Of a stretch of DNA of 64,000 nt, positions 1 through 11,879 are shown one piece after another. Made by a program: the position numbers and the translations under genes. This DNA is from Allium sativum (lineage: Eukaryota; Streptophyta; Magnoliopsida; Asparagales; Amaryllidaceae). Where the stretch lies: positions 775,118,552 to 775,182,551 of the forward strand of contig CM060918.1 in assembly GCA_030737875.1 (NCBI GenBank), written 5' to 3'. Position 1 is the stretch's first letter; the number at the start of each line of letters is the position of its first letter. The notes under the pieces were generated by a model. It made no database searches. It saw only the letters and a program-made list of their open reading frames with translations, and had not been told where the DNA came from.

Positions 1-2786
1 GCATAGGATTTCTGTCTATCTTGGGCCGCTTTCATCCGTCTTCTCACCAATTCAACTTTCTCGGATGTGTCCCGTATCATATCGGGCCCAAGTATAAGCC
101 TATCCGTTGTCTCCCACCAACAAGATGGTGACCTACACGACCTCCCATACAAAGCTTCAAATGGTGTTATCCCTATGCTGGCTTGATAGCTATTATTATA
201 AGCAAACTCTACAAGAGGAAGGTGGTCTTCCCAAGTACCACCAAAGTCAAGAACACAAAGCCTTAAAAGATCTTCTAGCACTCTATTCACCCTTTCTGTT
301 TGGCCATCAGTCTGGGGGTGATAGGCAGTACTCAGATTCAATTGCGTACCCATCGCTTCTTGCAAACTATTCCAGAACTGGCTAGTGAAAATTGGGTCAC
401 GATCGCTAACTATGCTAGAAGGAACTCCATGCAACCGCACTAGCTCCCGAAGATAAATAGATGCTAGCCATGATGCGGTCCTCTTGCTCTTTACTGGGAT
501 GCAGTGAGCACTCTTTGTAAGTCTGTCAACTATGACCCATATGCTCGTGTTCCCTTTCCTTGACTTAGGCAATCCGTCCACAAAATCCATAGAAATACTC
601 TCCCACTTCCATTGCAGGACCTCCAATGGATGTAATAGCCCACCTGGTTTCTTTGACTCGGCTTTCACTTGTTGGCACACCATGCACTTTGAAACATAGT
701 CTACCACATCCTTCTTCATTCCAGCCCAAAAGAAAATACGCTTCATATCTCTATACATCTTATCTCCTCCAGGATGTATAGTCATCTTTGAGTGATGTGC
801 TTCTTCGAGAACTTTATGCACCGAGTCTCCTACTTGTGGAACGCATAGCCTTCCATCACGCCTTAGCCACCCCTTGTTATCTATAGCATATCTGGCCAGG
901 TGACTAGACGTCTCGCCATGAATCAACTTGTCCATGACCTCGACTATCTGTGGATCTTCCTTCTGCGAAGCCCCAACTTGATCAAGAAGTGTGGGTCTAA
1001 GCTCAAGGGATGCTAATGAACCCGTCATCGACTCAACTGCCGTCGTGAAATCAAAGGTTGCCAAGAATTCTAAGTTCTTCATCTCAATGAACAAGGGGCT
1101 CAAAGTCAACCTCCTTCTGCTTAGTGCATCTGCGACAACATTACCCTTGCCAGGGGTATAAGCTATCTCGAAGTCATAAGATGCCAAGAATTCCATCCAC
1201 CTTTGCTGCCTTAGATTCAGATCTTTTTGCGAGAAGAGGTACTTGAGTGACTTATGATCGGTATACAACTCAAACCTTTCGCCTAGAAGATAGTGGCACC
1301 AGGATTTGAGTGCAAAGACGATCGCCGCTAACTCCAAATCATGAGTGGGACAGTTCTTCTCATGAACTTTAACTTGCCTACCCCCATAACATACCACTCT
1401 TCCCTCTTGCATCAGAACAGCACCTAACCCCGTGCCACATGCATCTGTGTACACGGTAAACATCTTACTGCCATCGGGTAATGCAAAAACTGGGGCTGTA
1501 GTAAGGGCTCTCTTGAGCCTTTGAAAAGCAAGCTCACACTCCAAGTCCCATGCAAAGACTAAGTTCTTCTTTGTTAACTTAGTAAGAGGGGCCGAAATCT
1601 TAGCGAAGTCCCTGATGAACTTCCTATAGTAGCCCGCCAGACCGAGAAAGCTTCTTATTTCGGTTGCATTCTTAGGAGTCTTCCAGTCTTGAACCACAAC
1701 CACTTTCGCGGGATCCACCGCTATGCCTTGCTTAGAAACTATATGTCCAAGAAACCGAACTTCCCTTCTCCAGAAATGACATTTGGAGAACTTGGCTTTC
1801 AACTGATGCGCTCTAAGCGTATCCATCACTTCCTTCAGATGCCTAGCATGCTCTTCCTCATCCTTTGAGAAGATCAGAATATCATCCACGAAGACAACAA
1901 CAAACTAGTTAAGGAACTCCCTAAACACCCTACTCATCAAGTCTACGAAGTAGGCGGGTGCATTAGTCAATCTGAATGGCATGACAAGCCATTCAAAGAA
2001 TCCATCTGGAGTCCTAAACGCAGTTTTATCAATGCTATCCTCAGCTACTCTAAGCTGATGGAATCCGGTGGCTAGATCGAGCTGAGAGAAAACAGAAGCA
2101 CCAACCAGCTGGTCAAAGAGATCATCAATCCTCGGTAAAGGGTGCCTATTCTTCTTTGTCAGCTTGTTCAACTCTCGATAATCAACACATAGACGAAGCA
2201 AACCATCCGCCTTAGTAGCGAATACCACCGGAGCACCCCATTCAGAAATGCTTCATCTAATAAAATTCTTCTCAAGCAGCTCCTTGATTTGCTTACTGAG
2301 CTCTCTTCTTTCTCGTGGGGCCATGTGCCTAATGAGTAATGATACTGGCTTGGCATTATCGACTAGATAAATGCGGAAATCTATCTCTCGTTTAGGGGGT
2401 AACCCCTTAACTTCTTCAAAGACATCAGGATAGTCTCGGACCACCCTTACAGATTGCAGATCATCGATGGACGAGTCAAGAGATTCAAGATAACATAACA
2501 TGACGGGACCTCTAGGGTTACAAGAAATTTCTAGGGTATTACCGAGGTGAGTCATGAGCCTCACCACCCTATGTTCACAATCGAGAATGGATCCATAACT
2601 GGACAACCAATCCATGCCCAAGATCAACCTGTATCCCGTGAACCCGAGAACATAAGCATTACACGTGAATTCCACGGTCAAGATAGAAATCTTCAAATCC
2701 ACACAAATCATAGATAGATGGGCGGAACCCCCAATTGGATTTGAGACACAAACGAGATCCTCAACTAGACTAGTACTTAGGTGCAA
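1..2786 (-). pseudogene. pol: A1 pol: end of protease, RT, RNase H, integrase (broken)
   Basis: The minus strand encodes most of a Ty3/Gypsy pol. From high to low coordinate one reads the end of the protease domain (MHLSTSLVED onward, from 2786), the protease-RT linker ([19 protein letters not shown]), RT with LDLATGFHQ and VDDILIF, RNase H ([24 protein letters not shown]), and integrase with [34 protein letters not shown] and [10 protein letters not shown]. Two in-frame stops interrupt it: a TGA where element A has an Arg codon, just before [10 protein letters not shown] (about 2255), and a TAG at 1905-1907 where A has Lys, just before the catalytic FVDD. From 1904 to base 1 I read no further stop, and the frame leaves the window. 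Function when intact: reverse transcription and integration in a cytoplasmic or nuclear retroelement particle. Confidence 0.93.
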
Positions 2787-3904
2787 ACTTTCAATAATGT
2801 CAAAGAAATAAAACTATGCGATGCGCCAGAATCAAATAAGGTGCGAACAGGATAATCAGAAATATAAACAAGACTTTCTACAGAAATACTACCTCGATCC
2901 TGAACTGGAGCGGTGTTGAGAGCAGGCACTTGCCCTCCAGAAGGTCCTGCACGCTGATTCTGCCCTTGCCCTTGTCCTTGCTTCTTGGGGCAATCCTTGC
3001 TAAAATGTCCAGTCTCTCCACAATGAAAGCATTCGCCCCGCTTCCTCTTCTTCTTTCTGCAATCCTTGGCTATGTGCCCAACAATCCCACAGAAGTTGCA
3101 TTTTCTTGGGTCCTTTGCCTTGGCCTTGTTGCCCTTGTTCTTCTTGTTGTTCTTGTTGTTCTGATTGCTCTGATTTCCTCCCCACTTGGAGTCTGTCTTC
3201 TTGACTTGAGTCTCATTAGGCTTGACTTCTTTCTTGCCATTCTTATCGTCTCCTTGAAGCAATGCCATGTCCACTAGGCCTTCAAAAGTGGCCCCCATGG
3301 GTATATGAGATAGGGCTAAACCTTGTAATGGCTCATTCAACCCTCGTGCAAAGCGTAAAGCCTTCTTCTGGTGAGTATTAACCATGTCCAAACCGAATCG
3401 AGCAAGCTGGTTAAACTTATTCACATACTCCCTCACTGTCATGTCCCCTTGCTTCAAAGATATAAACTTCTCCAATTGCAGATTCACCTCAGCTGATGAT
3501 AGAAACTTAAGCCCAAACCTCGTCCTAAAGTCGGCCCTAGTCTCTATAGGCCTCGTAGCATTGGTGACCTCCCACCAATAAGCAGCTTCTTCTTTTAATA
3601 ACCATGCTGCCAATAAAACCTTTCTATGGTCTTCCACATCAAAGATAGCGAAGAGATCTTCAGTTTCTTTCAACCAATTTCTTGCCTCCACAAAAGTCTC
3701 CGTCCCAATAAAATTCTTGCCACCCATCGCCTTAAAGTCTTTGCAAACCTTAGCGAAATCTGCTTGTGGATTCTGAGGAGGAGGAGGAGGAACCTCAGTT
3801 ACGGTGGGGGTATTTGCTGGGCCCACATCGTTGGCCCTAGCTTCCAAGTACCTCCGGAACCATCCGGGAATGGTCACTCCCTCGGGAAGGTTAAGATCAG
3901 CCAT
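2777..3904 (-). pseudogene. gag: A1 gag with start of protease, frameshifted at its end
   Basis: The 375-residue frame is the capsid/nucleocapsid protein. Residues about 5-22 carry the LPEG-IPGWFRRYLEAR start shared with element A, and 50-220 form the retrotransposon gag core (FxGTETFVEARNWL, WWEVTNATRPIE, FxTRFGLKFLS, LEKFISLKQGDMTVREY). Two CCHC zinc knuckles follow (C269, C272, H277, C282 and C292, C295, H300, C305) in a Lys/Asn-rich stretch. The protease active site DSGA is at about 358-361. After SHSFIS the frame is lost: continuing the alignment with element A requires another frame, which resumes as MHLSTSLVED from 2786. That means a one-base indel at about 2800-2815. The start ATG sits 177 bases inside the PBS, as expected for gag. 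Confidence 0.93.
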
Positions 3905-4080
3905 ACTGAAAAAGAAAAAGATAGATTCAGAACGAGGAAATGAAGGATAGTGCTAATGGCTTTTGGGTAATAGCCTTTTAAAATAACTAGACTTTTCTTG
4001 GAAAATACTTAATTGGTTTTGAAAATAGTTTTTCAAAAGGTAAGTTTTAAAAACCTTTTGCTCAAATCTTGTAAACCTTA

Positions 4081-4093
4081 TGCTCTGATACCA
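4081..4093 (-). other. A1 primer-binding site (initiator tRNA-Met type)
   Basis: On the minus strand this reads TGGTATCAGAGCA, complementary to the 3' end of plant initiator tRNA-Met and the usual primer of Ty3/Gypsy chromoviruses. Two bases separate it from the LTR end at 4096. Confidence 0.9.
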
Positions 4094-4707
4094 AATGTAA
4101 CACCCCACCTCCGCCAATGCCACTCTTGCAAGGACACTAGCTTTGGAGGGGCGTTAAACGAGGTAAACATGCATGCAGATATCACAAGACAGAACATATA
4201 AGTAAAACAGAGTAGTAAAGCAGCGGATAAAACTAGCATTTCAAAACCATAGTCAAGTTACATCAAAGTACTTGGTCATTATTTTTCCATAAAACAAAGT
4301 CTAGAACATAAACTGAAAAAGAAACATAAAGTAACTATCCCCAAAGTAGCATAAGGCCATAGCATGCTCAAACCATACGTGAGCTATCCAGAAAAGCAGC
4401 TAAAGATCCATCTAGGTAACAGTGTTCCCACCCTGCAAACCTGGGGGGAAACGGAAGAAAAGCGGCGAAAGAAAACGGGTCAGTCAAAAAGACTGGTAAG
4501 TCCTATCTACTATTAGTATAAAAACTAATAAAGTTAACTGAACATGTAAAACAGAGATGAGATGTAGGGTGATAATTGGCATGGTGAAAAGTTAACAAGA
4601 TAGATCAAGTGTGGCATTGCATATACAAGGTTAAGTTGCACCAGGTGTGTACTAGTATTCCAATCCATGTCAAGTATAAACAAGAAATGATCCCTTGGCC
4701 CAGTCTT

Positions 4708-4901
4708 GGCCCGATATCACGGAATGACCTAGATCAAGGTCCAAGAACACGATCTAGTCGATCGGCTCCCTAAAAGGCTAACTCGTCAAGTGTCGGTGTC
4801 ATACGGCCCAATATCACGGAATGACCTAGATCAAGGTCCAAGAACACGGTCTAGTCGATCGGCTCCCTAAAAGCCTAACTCGTCAAGTGTCGGTGTCATA
4901 C
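4708..4901 (+). repeat. 97 bp tandem duplication in the A1 LTR
   Basis: Two adjacent copies of about 97 bp differ at only a few bases; 'atatcacggaatgacctaga' occurs in each. They lie in the R/U5 half of the LTR. Element A has no such duplication, so it is private to A1 or to its subfamily. Confidence 0.9.
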
Positions 4902-5383
4902 GGGCCAACCACGAAGTGTAGTCAAACTGTGCTAGGTCCACCCTAGGGTGTATCAAGCCCTAGGGTGCCAACCACAGACACAAATCAAGCACGCACAATC
5001 TAAACCTACGGGTGCCCGTGTCTGCTTTTTCAACTCCGGACCATGTGCACGACCATAGTCCTCCTGAACCTACACTGGCGCACCTACTCAGCCGTCGCTT
5101 TGGTCGCTTACATGTCAGCCCAGTAATCGTGCCCCACCCTAGCCTAGTCCCTAGGGTATCATGATACAATCAAGAGGGTTACTGGTGAAAAGGACCACGT
5201 AACTAGGGTTTCTAACGGGTTAAATGTGGTCAACCCCATCCCATCCAGTTGGTTAAGTGTACCCAAGGTTCATGACTTAACCCTATCAACCCATCGTGTC
5301 TAATTGGTTAAGTATTCAACTGGTCCATGACTTAACCCTATCATGTGGCATTAATTAATTTAATGCACCCAACCTCTCACATT

Positions 5384-5570
5384 AGACCTTGTTGTGGTTA
5401 CTAGTTAAGCCGGGCGGGTCCGGGTAGCTTTACACCACAACTTAGTCTAACCTCGGGTTTCAAGTGCGACATGACCAACTACTCACATTGGGTCCTATTA
5501 CTTGTAGCCACTAGTTAAGCCGGTCGGTTCCGGGTAGATTTATGCTACAAACTCAACCCAACCTCGAGTT
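5384..5570. repeat. paired stem-loop units in the A1 LTR
   Basis: Two related units (about 5384-5457 and 5483-5570) each begin with TCACATT and GTTGTGG or TTGTAGCC, run through a GCCGGxCGGxTCCGGGTAG centre, and end with the inverted arm (CCACAACT...CTAACCTCGGG). Each can fold as a hairpin. Element A carries the equivalent pair at 30191-30387 and 38219-38415, so the pair is conserved in the family. Confidence 0.7.
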
Positions 5571-6475
5571 GGCCACTCTCATGTTTTCTAGAAGTCATGT
5601 CCAAATTCATGTTTACAAACATAATCACAAGTCAATGTTCATGTCATATTTTAAAATCATATTTCATGTCATTAATATTACCCAAACCCAACGCATTCCC
5701 CTCGCATGTACGTTTCGCATAACATAACATAGATCAAAAAGAGGGAACTAGGCAAACATGACAAAAAGGGCATAAGGTAATAAGGTTGGCCACAAGTTAA
5801 ACGTGGTGGCATATGAGGCATAAATATGTTCATAAGCTTGCATATTACATCATAGGTCTCAAAACATGCATAATGTCAACTTAAGCAAATTGGTGAAACA
5901 TGATCATGAATGACGTAGGATGGTGGCTAGTGATTCGCATATAATATCATATGCAAGTTACCATAAAGGTTATGAGAGTTTTCATGTTGCATAATGCAAC
6001 ATTTCAACATAAAGCTTATAGCTTTTAGCCCACAAGGTCAAGGTGATAGCTTTACAAACATGCATAGAATATATTTATGCATAACATGATAGGATCAAAG
6101 CACATATCATACTTAGGCCCAAACTCAACTTGCAACATGTCATATTTAACTTCATAGTTAGAATCTAAGAGTAGTATAGGGCTTACAATGCTATGAAGAC
6201 TAGAATTAATATAAAATAAGATTGAGACGAAGCCACACTAGCAAATCCGCAACCAAAGACGATAAACTCCACTTCAAGACTTGAGAACAAGAAGGAATAA
6301 CCCCAAAGACAAAGAAAGATGGCTCTTTTACTTAAGAAAGATGGCTCCTTTATGACATAGATTGATTTGAGACACTCATGCTCTCATGAAGAAGGTGGAG
6401 GCCATGATTAGTGAATATTTGGGCAGCATTTAGTTGTAGGAATGATTAATGAGGGTTTAGGCTAGGTCTAGGGGT

Positions 6476-6485
6476 CTTTTTATAG
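6476..6485 (-). promoter_or_regulatory. A1 LTR TATA box
   Basis: Minus-strand CTATAAAAAG lies about 500 bases inside the U3 end. Element A has the same CTATAAAAAC at the equivalent place. It would set the start of the genomic retroelement RNA. Confidence 0.6.
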
Positions 6486-6615
6486 AGATTAGGGGTAGTT
6501 TAGACCATAGGATTAACCCTAAATCGAATCTGACCATCAACTCCCGTCATAAACTTCCAGAACAAGACCCAACATGTCAAAATGGTGCACCAGAAAAATT
6601 AGTCCGACCGGGGGG

Positions 6616-6710
6616 GTCGACCCTTGGGTCGACATGGGAGTCGACCCCTGGGTCGACATGGGTGTCGATCCATTGGGGGGGTCGACACTGGTGTCGACCC
6701 CTGTGTCGAC
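6616..6710. repeat. 12-bp-period GTCGAC array in the A1 LTR U3
   Basis: GTCGAC (once GTCGAT) starts at 6616, 6628, 6640, 6652, 6664, 6681, 6693 and 6705. The spacing is exactly 12 bp except for one 17 bp step. The palindrome is kept while the six bases between copies vary. Element A has the same kind of array at the same LTR position. Confidence 0.92.
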
Positions 6711-6987
6711 CCTGCCTGGGGTGGGAAAATTCCCACCCATTCTGCCTTGGTTGTGATTCGAATCTGAATTCGGATTTGAACTATTTTCGAGCTTGGAATT
6801 TTCTGAAAACTTCATTGGGCCATAACTTGGTCATGCGGACTTCATTTTTTGAAAACTAGGTCTCTATTTCGCGTATTTTTCCGAGACGAACGCAATGGCA
6901 CAGCCCGTTTCCCTTGATTCAGATTTTACAATTTAATTCTGCTTTGATTTATGTTTTATCTTGTTATTCAAAATATGGGTTGTTACA

Positions 6988-9452
6988 TATACATATGTTT
7001 ATTAGTTGCTTGTCAAGACTATAACCCTAAATAGCAAAATCCGCCATCCATGTTTAGTATTTTATACCCCAGTGTAGATTAAATAATTAATGCCAAACTA
7101 TATTTTATACTGGTGTCGTCTTTTCAACATGGGTCGCTCCTTATTTCTACCGCTAAAACAATGCATGTGAGATGAAATACAAATTACAAACTTCAACATT
7201 TTATCAAAAAAAAATTGTCAGTTTAGGTTGGAAATTTTCGGATGGTCATCTACGTGATGAACTTACTGAAGACAGCCTACTTAAGAGTACAATAAAATGT
7301 TTACTTTTAATGTTGAGCACGTTATAATATAAACTATGGGCCTCACCATATTTCGTATGCACAGTCCAAAATCTATACCCAAGCCATCCCCCTCTTCTTA
7401 CCATCCATGTTACACAACTACCCTCAAGCCAACAATTCCATCTCACCTGCCATTTTTCATTCTTTTTTTAATAATGCAGTGGCCTGATCCAAAGCCCAAG
7501 ACTACGCCAAAAACCAACTGCACCCATACGCTACTGCGGCTTCTTCCCCAAACTTCCTTCTCTTCTCTCCTGTCCGTTCTTCCCATTCGTTTCACATTTT
7601 TTTATATAAAAAACATGAGCTACAACTTTATTTGCATACATCACATTTCTTCCCGCTTGATAATTCTTCTCCCTCTGCATTGTAGTCCCATGCAAGAACA
7701 TGATGCCACCATGGTCTTCAATACCCACGTTTTCCCTTACCATCGCATGCTAGAGCTCCGGTCATCGCCTTCACCAGCTGTGCCGACCACCTTCAACGCC
7801 CTCCTTCGCCAACCGCAACTAGATCCACCTTCCTTGACTCCACCACCGCTCCAACACCCCACTGCTCGCGCCACCCCAGTGCACTGTCGGCCCCACCTAC
7901 TTTGTTATCAAGTCCTCGACTAACCCATCAGCAAATGAAGGAACTCGCGGTTTATAAAGGTTACGGTTTGTATCGCTGAGGAAACTAAAATAGCCATGAT
8001 ATCGATTGAGGAAATTGGTCTGTTCATGAAGAAAAATATTGAGGCAGCAGCATGGTTTCAGAAGACGTTTTGTTTTAATTCAAAGGAAAAGAGGAAGGAA
8101 GGACTTACGCCATATTTATAGGAAAACCTTACGTGGTGGCCACGTTAAATTTTATAATTTTATATATAGCTATGTCCGCAGGCATAAATTAATTTAGGGT
8201 GACTGGTGTACAATAAAGCAGGGTAGCTTTGCACGTGGGCCTAATAAAGTAGGGATCTTTACTTCTGAATGAAGGTAGGTAGCTGTGAATTTTGTTTAGG
8301 GTAGGTTGCATTCAGTACTTTTCTTATTTTTAGGCTAGCACGTTTTCTCTTTTTCTAGTACGGTGCAGGTTGTAATATTCAAAACATGGCAGATGACTTA
8401 TTATGTAGCCTGCGTGTTGAACGGTAGACTAGTTGAAAGCATAGAAAATAAGGTGCATGCCTCTCTTAACCATGAAGTTTCCTTCATTTATTATATTCTT
8501 TTATTTTAGATTAGGGTTTAAGTTACCAATTTATTTATCTTTAATATAGTTATAAAAATTAACGCTATTTAACATTGCCCGTTAAATATACACACTATCA
8601 CACGTGATCTCTAACGGAAATGAAAATGAGCACGCTACTATGTCTCAACGTTGCAAAACCAACGAATTTTGTTTCATTGAAAGTCGACTTCGTTTGTTCA
8701 ACAACGGTAATTTAATTTCAAATTATTCATCGGTTCGAGTTAAAATTTCACCTACAAACAAAATAACTTCAATTGTCTCTATACCGGAAAACTAACAATA
8801 ATTAGCCATACGTATTCCATAAAATTCGTTTCGTTGAAAACGGAGGTCATTTGAAAAATAATTAATCATGCGACTTATATAATATCGATAAATATAAATT
8901 AAATCCAAACAAATAAATTAAATAATTATACATTATTATTAACGTGTGTATATATGTATCCAAATAAAATAATTTATATCCTCAAATACAAATCAACATG
9001 GATTATAACTCAACATTAATATATTCAAGTAAAACAATTTCCAAATATACAAAAAAATCCTTTAAATATATTAAATAAACGTTATAATTTATAACGATTT
9101 CCATAGCGACTATTTTAAAATTTGAATTGGACATAACTTACCATATGTAAGCTGAAATCTTTGTTTTTCTCTTACATTAGAAAATTATAAACAATTAGAT
9201 TCTAGCTTTTCTTGTTTCACAGAATTCCGACTTAAAACGGATTCTGTATATTTAATTGAAGTTCAAAACTCAATATTACGAACTGCCGCATCATTTCGAT
9301 TTCGATTTCGTTTTATTATAAATATAAATTTAAATGTTCATTCGTCATTTAATTAACAAATTCGATATAAAAACCAATAATAATCCAAATATAATATTTG
9401 AAATAGATTTAAATATTCAATGTTAAATTACCGAAAAATCCAGGTCGTTACA
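6988..9452 (-). mobile_element. fragment of a family B LTR, minus orientation
   Basis: The right end reads ...CAGGTCGTTACA (9452), the terminal signature of the other family B LTRs (25337, 48476, 63377). Inside are the same landmarks: an AT-rich U3 with 'gttcaaaactcaatattacgaactgccgc' (split here as gttcaaaact and attacgaactgccgc), a minus-strand TATA (CCTATAAATATGG, about 8111-8122), and beyond it a GC-rich stretch (7740-7920) in the place of the GC-rich leader of B1. The left side is bounded by the A1 LTR. I cannot tell whether A1 inserted here, because the other side of A1 is off the window. No coding sequence is supported; the frames here are non-conserved. Confidence 0.75.
8111..8122 (-). 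promoter_or_regulatory. TATA box of family B LTR fragment
   Basis: Minus-strand CCTATAAATATG sits about 1.3 kb inside the U3 end at 9452, the same relation as the CCCCTATAAATG box of B1 at 47509-47520. Confidence 0.5.
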
Positions 9453-11288
9453 AAAATAATGTTTTACAGAGGAGACTGGAGAGATCCAAAGAGGACATCG
9501 GCCTGCTCGATTCTCGTTGTTCTTCCTTCCATGGTCAGAATTTCCTTCTGGAAAAAGAGAACGACTCCCTTAACATCGAACTTGGTAAGAAGAAAGCATT
9601 ATTGGCCAAGTTTTCTAGTGTAGTCAGCGATGCTAAATGAAAAATTTCCTGTTTCTTTTAGTCTACTTTGGATGAGATCATGGTTAATTCCTTCGAAGAT
9701 GCTTTCCTCCTTATTTACCCAGACAACATGGATAAATGTTAGGATTTAAAATTTTCTTCTCTTGACCCATCCTTGGTGGAATGGTTTATGTCCAAGATAT
9801 CTCATGTGAGGAAGAAAGAATAAGTTTCTACAAAGAGGGAGATTGACGTATCTAAACTTTTGTTTATTGAGGATGTTCCTCTCGAGGAGCTATGTGCCAA
9901 CGATGAAGGAGACTGATGGTGTCGTGGGCTGTCCGTGCCAATGATGACAACTCCTAACATACCAATATTACTGCGGGTGAAGAGGAAGGCAGAGGCGACT
10001 CCCCCATGGGTGTTACTTTTTCTGCCTTTGATACTTTAGATTAGGTGGGTGGTAGAGATACCAAATCTGTTGAAGAAGGTCATATCCCAATCGTGCCCCC
10101 GACCTTCTAGAAGTGCGAAGGATGGGGAAGGGCCCAAACACCCCGGGTTCCCTTCCTGTTGAAAATTCACAAGTTTCTGTCCTTACTTTTGAGATATGGC
10201 ATCTTTTCTTATACACAGATTCTTTTGCTTTTTCTTTGTCAATCAATCAGTAATTCTTTTCGTCTAGATGGGAAGAAAATGGTTAAGTTTTAGGGATTCC
10301 TCCTTTAGAAAGATTCAACTGCAAGCGATTCGCCTTACTAGGGAACTGAACAGACAGATGGACGAGTACAACACACTGTCCCTCAAATATCATCTCCTTG
10401 ATAAGAATGCCATGAAGTTATTGCTTTTTAAGGATAAAGAAGTGGCTCCTAGGCTGCGAGCGGCCCTATTGGAGGGTGAAAGGTTCTTAAAAGAAAATTC
10501 CGAGCTTGTGACTTTGTTTTGGATGTTAATCGAAGACAGAGATACATTAGTAAACTTTTTGTATCAAATTTATCGTAGATATAAAACCGTCGATTTCTTC
10601 TTTTTAGGTAATCATAGCGGGGGCCTGCTTAGACGTCTTCACAGATGATGCCTAAATGAACGTGGCATGGATCTACACCCTAGCAAATGCTGGAACCTTC
10701 CACAAGTTACTTCCTTTCCCAGAGAGTTGCCTTTAGATAAACTTAAATTTAAGAAGCATCGATCTGTAACTGAAACCTTTAAAATATCAGTTTTGTATGA
10801 GCGAGAGGAATATCCATGATGAATGTACTTATTTGGTTGATAATATAATGATTTACTCTCTCTCTCTAATTCCCTCTAACATTTTTCTTCAGAACTTGTC
10901 TTCTGCCTCGCATTCACTCTCTAGGGCCATCCTAGAAGGTTATGTTAAGTTGAAGAAAAATTAACGAGAGAAACTTTCTCTTATTAAGTCTTCTTCCATG
11001 GAACGATATTGCTTTTTAAGGGATGTTGAGAAAGCTTATACTTGTTATCCTCGGATTCGCCTTGATTTCCTGGGTGAGAACAAGGATCAATTTCTAAGAG
11101 AGGACCACACATATCAGTCCAGGTTGGTTTGTGGCTATGACAGCCTGCCTGCCGGAAAGTGGTACTATCGTAAATGTCCTCTGGTTTATACACCTGATGG
11201 ATTCGAAATTCCCTTTGATTCCTCACTCGACCTTACGGCTGACATTCTGGATAAAGTTAGGAAGGCTACCTCCTTACCCTAATACTCA
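9453..11288 (+). pseudogene. degenerate coding-like region, possibly retroelement gag
   Basis: The plus strand carries several short frames with coding-like composition. About 9470-9920 translates, with stops, to Glu/Lys-rich segments (for example LEKENDSLNIELGKKKALLAKF and STLDEIMVNSFEDAFLLIYPDNMD). A 126-residue frame at 10268-10648 has heptad-like Leu spacing. A 94-residue frame lies at 10998-11282. The charged, coiled-coil-like segments followed by an AF-x3-YP-x-D motif recall the C-terminal part of plant 'putative gypsy-type transposon' proteins, but I do not recognise a domain with certainty. It begins right after the family B LTR end at 9452. No intact gene is present. Confidence 0.35.
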
Positions 11289-11879
11289 TGATAAACACTT
11301 ATAATGGTGCTTTATTGAGAGCTAGGTCATGCTTATATGAAAGCTTTAGTATCGGGGTATGGGCGTTTTCTCCTCTGGAGATTTGTTTATCTTACAATCT
11401 TTCTTATAAATAATTATGTAAGATATGAAGTACTTGGAATATCATCTGTCACATGTAATATTTTATAATGATGGTGCTTATGAACAGAGGCAGGACCTAT
11501 AACAGTATTACTTAACGTGTGATCGCACATTTCAATGTAAACAGTCTTCTCTCGTTATGTCTTTACCATGGCATGGCGTACATGTCCGACACACTTTGTT
11601 AGAATCTTTCCTTATAGGCCTTTGCAAAGTGCCATTTGCCCTCACCAGGGTTAATAGTGCCGAGGCATAAGAGACATGAAATGTCAATAATTTTTATTCG
11701 CGTTTTGTGCTCTAATGCAAACATTTGATATACTTGGATAATAAATTGATGAATGTATAAGTTAAAGACACTTCCTTGAGCAAGTGAGAAGGCTACAAGT
11801 TTGCACCTAGTAATAGCGGAAATGTGTTTCCAAGCTAGTCATGAGTTGGTGAGAAGGTTGAACAATTCCTTCTTGTTCA
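11289..11879. other. no feature recognised
   Basis: Moderately AT-rich DNA without a conserved frame or obvious repeat. It separates the degenerate frames on the left from the minisatellite and Tat-like remnants on the right. Confidence 0.5.

Larger units (their letters stand above)
1..6987 (-). mobile_element. A1: partial Tekay/Del-like chromovirus (Ty3/Gypsy)
   Basis: This is the 5' part of an LTR retrotransposon read on the minus strand: LTR (4096-6987), PBS (4081-4093), gag-protease (2777-3904), then RT, RNase H and integrase down to base 1, where the window cuts it. Gene order protease-RT-RNaseH-integrase is that of Ty3/Gypsy. The proteins are closely alignable to those of element A at 29-40 kb, which carries a C-terminal chromodomain. 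The matching part of A1 lies outside the window, so the chromovirus assignment comes from that similarity. The coding region has at least one frameshift and two nonsense codons, so this copy is dead. Its 3' LTR and TSD cannot be seen. Confidence 0.93.
4096..6987 (-). repeat. A1 5' LTR
   Basis: The 2892 bp unit starts TGTAACACCCC and ends GGGTTGTTACA on the plus strand, giving the TG...CA ends of an LTR in either orientation. The PBS lies directly beyond 4096, so on the minus strand this is the 5' LTR with U3 near 6987. A TATA box is at 6476-6485. A block near the U3 end (about 6825-6925: TATTTCGCGTATTTTTCCG and flanks) is nearly identical in element A and is the most conserved non-coding piece of the family. 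The LTR also contains a 97 bp tandem duplication, paired stem-loop units and a GTCGAC array, listed separately. The ORFs inside it are shadows. Confidence 0.9.

Noticed and set aside
2930..3277. 115-residue hydrophobic plus-strand frame resembling a membrane protein
   Set aside because: It is the antisense of the A1 gag zinc-knuckle and Lys/Gln-rich region; the Leu-rich look comes from that.
7336..7923. 195-residue plus-strand frame
   Set aside because: It lies in the GC-rich leader of a family B LTR fragment. Other family B copies do not keep the frame.
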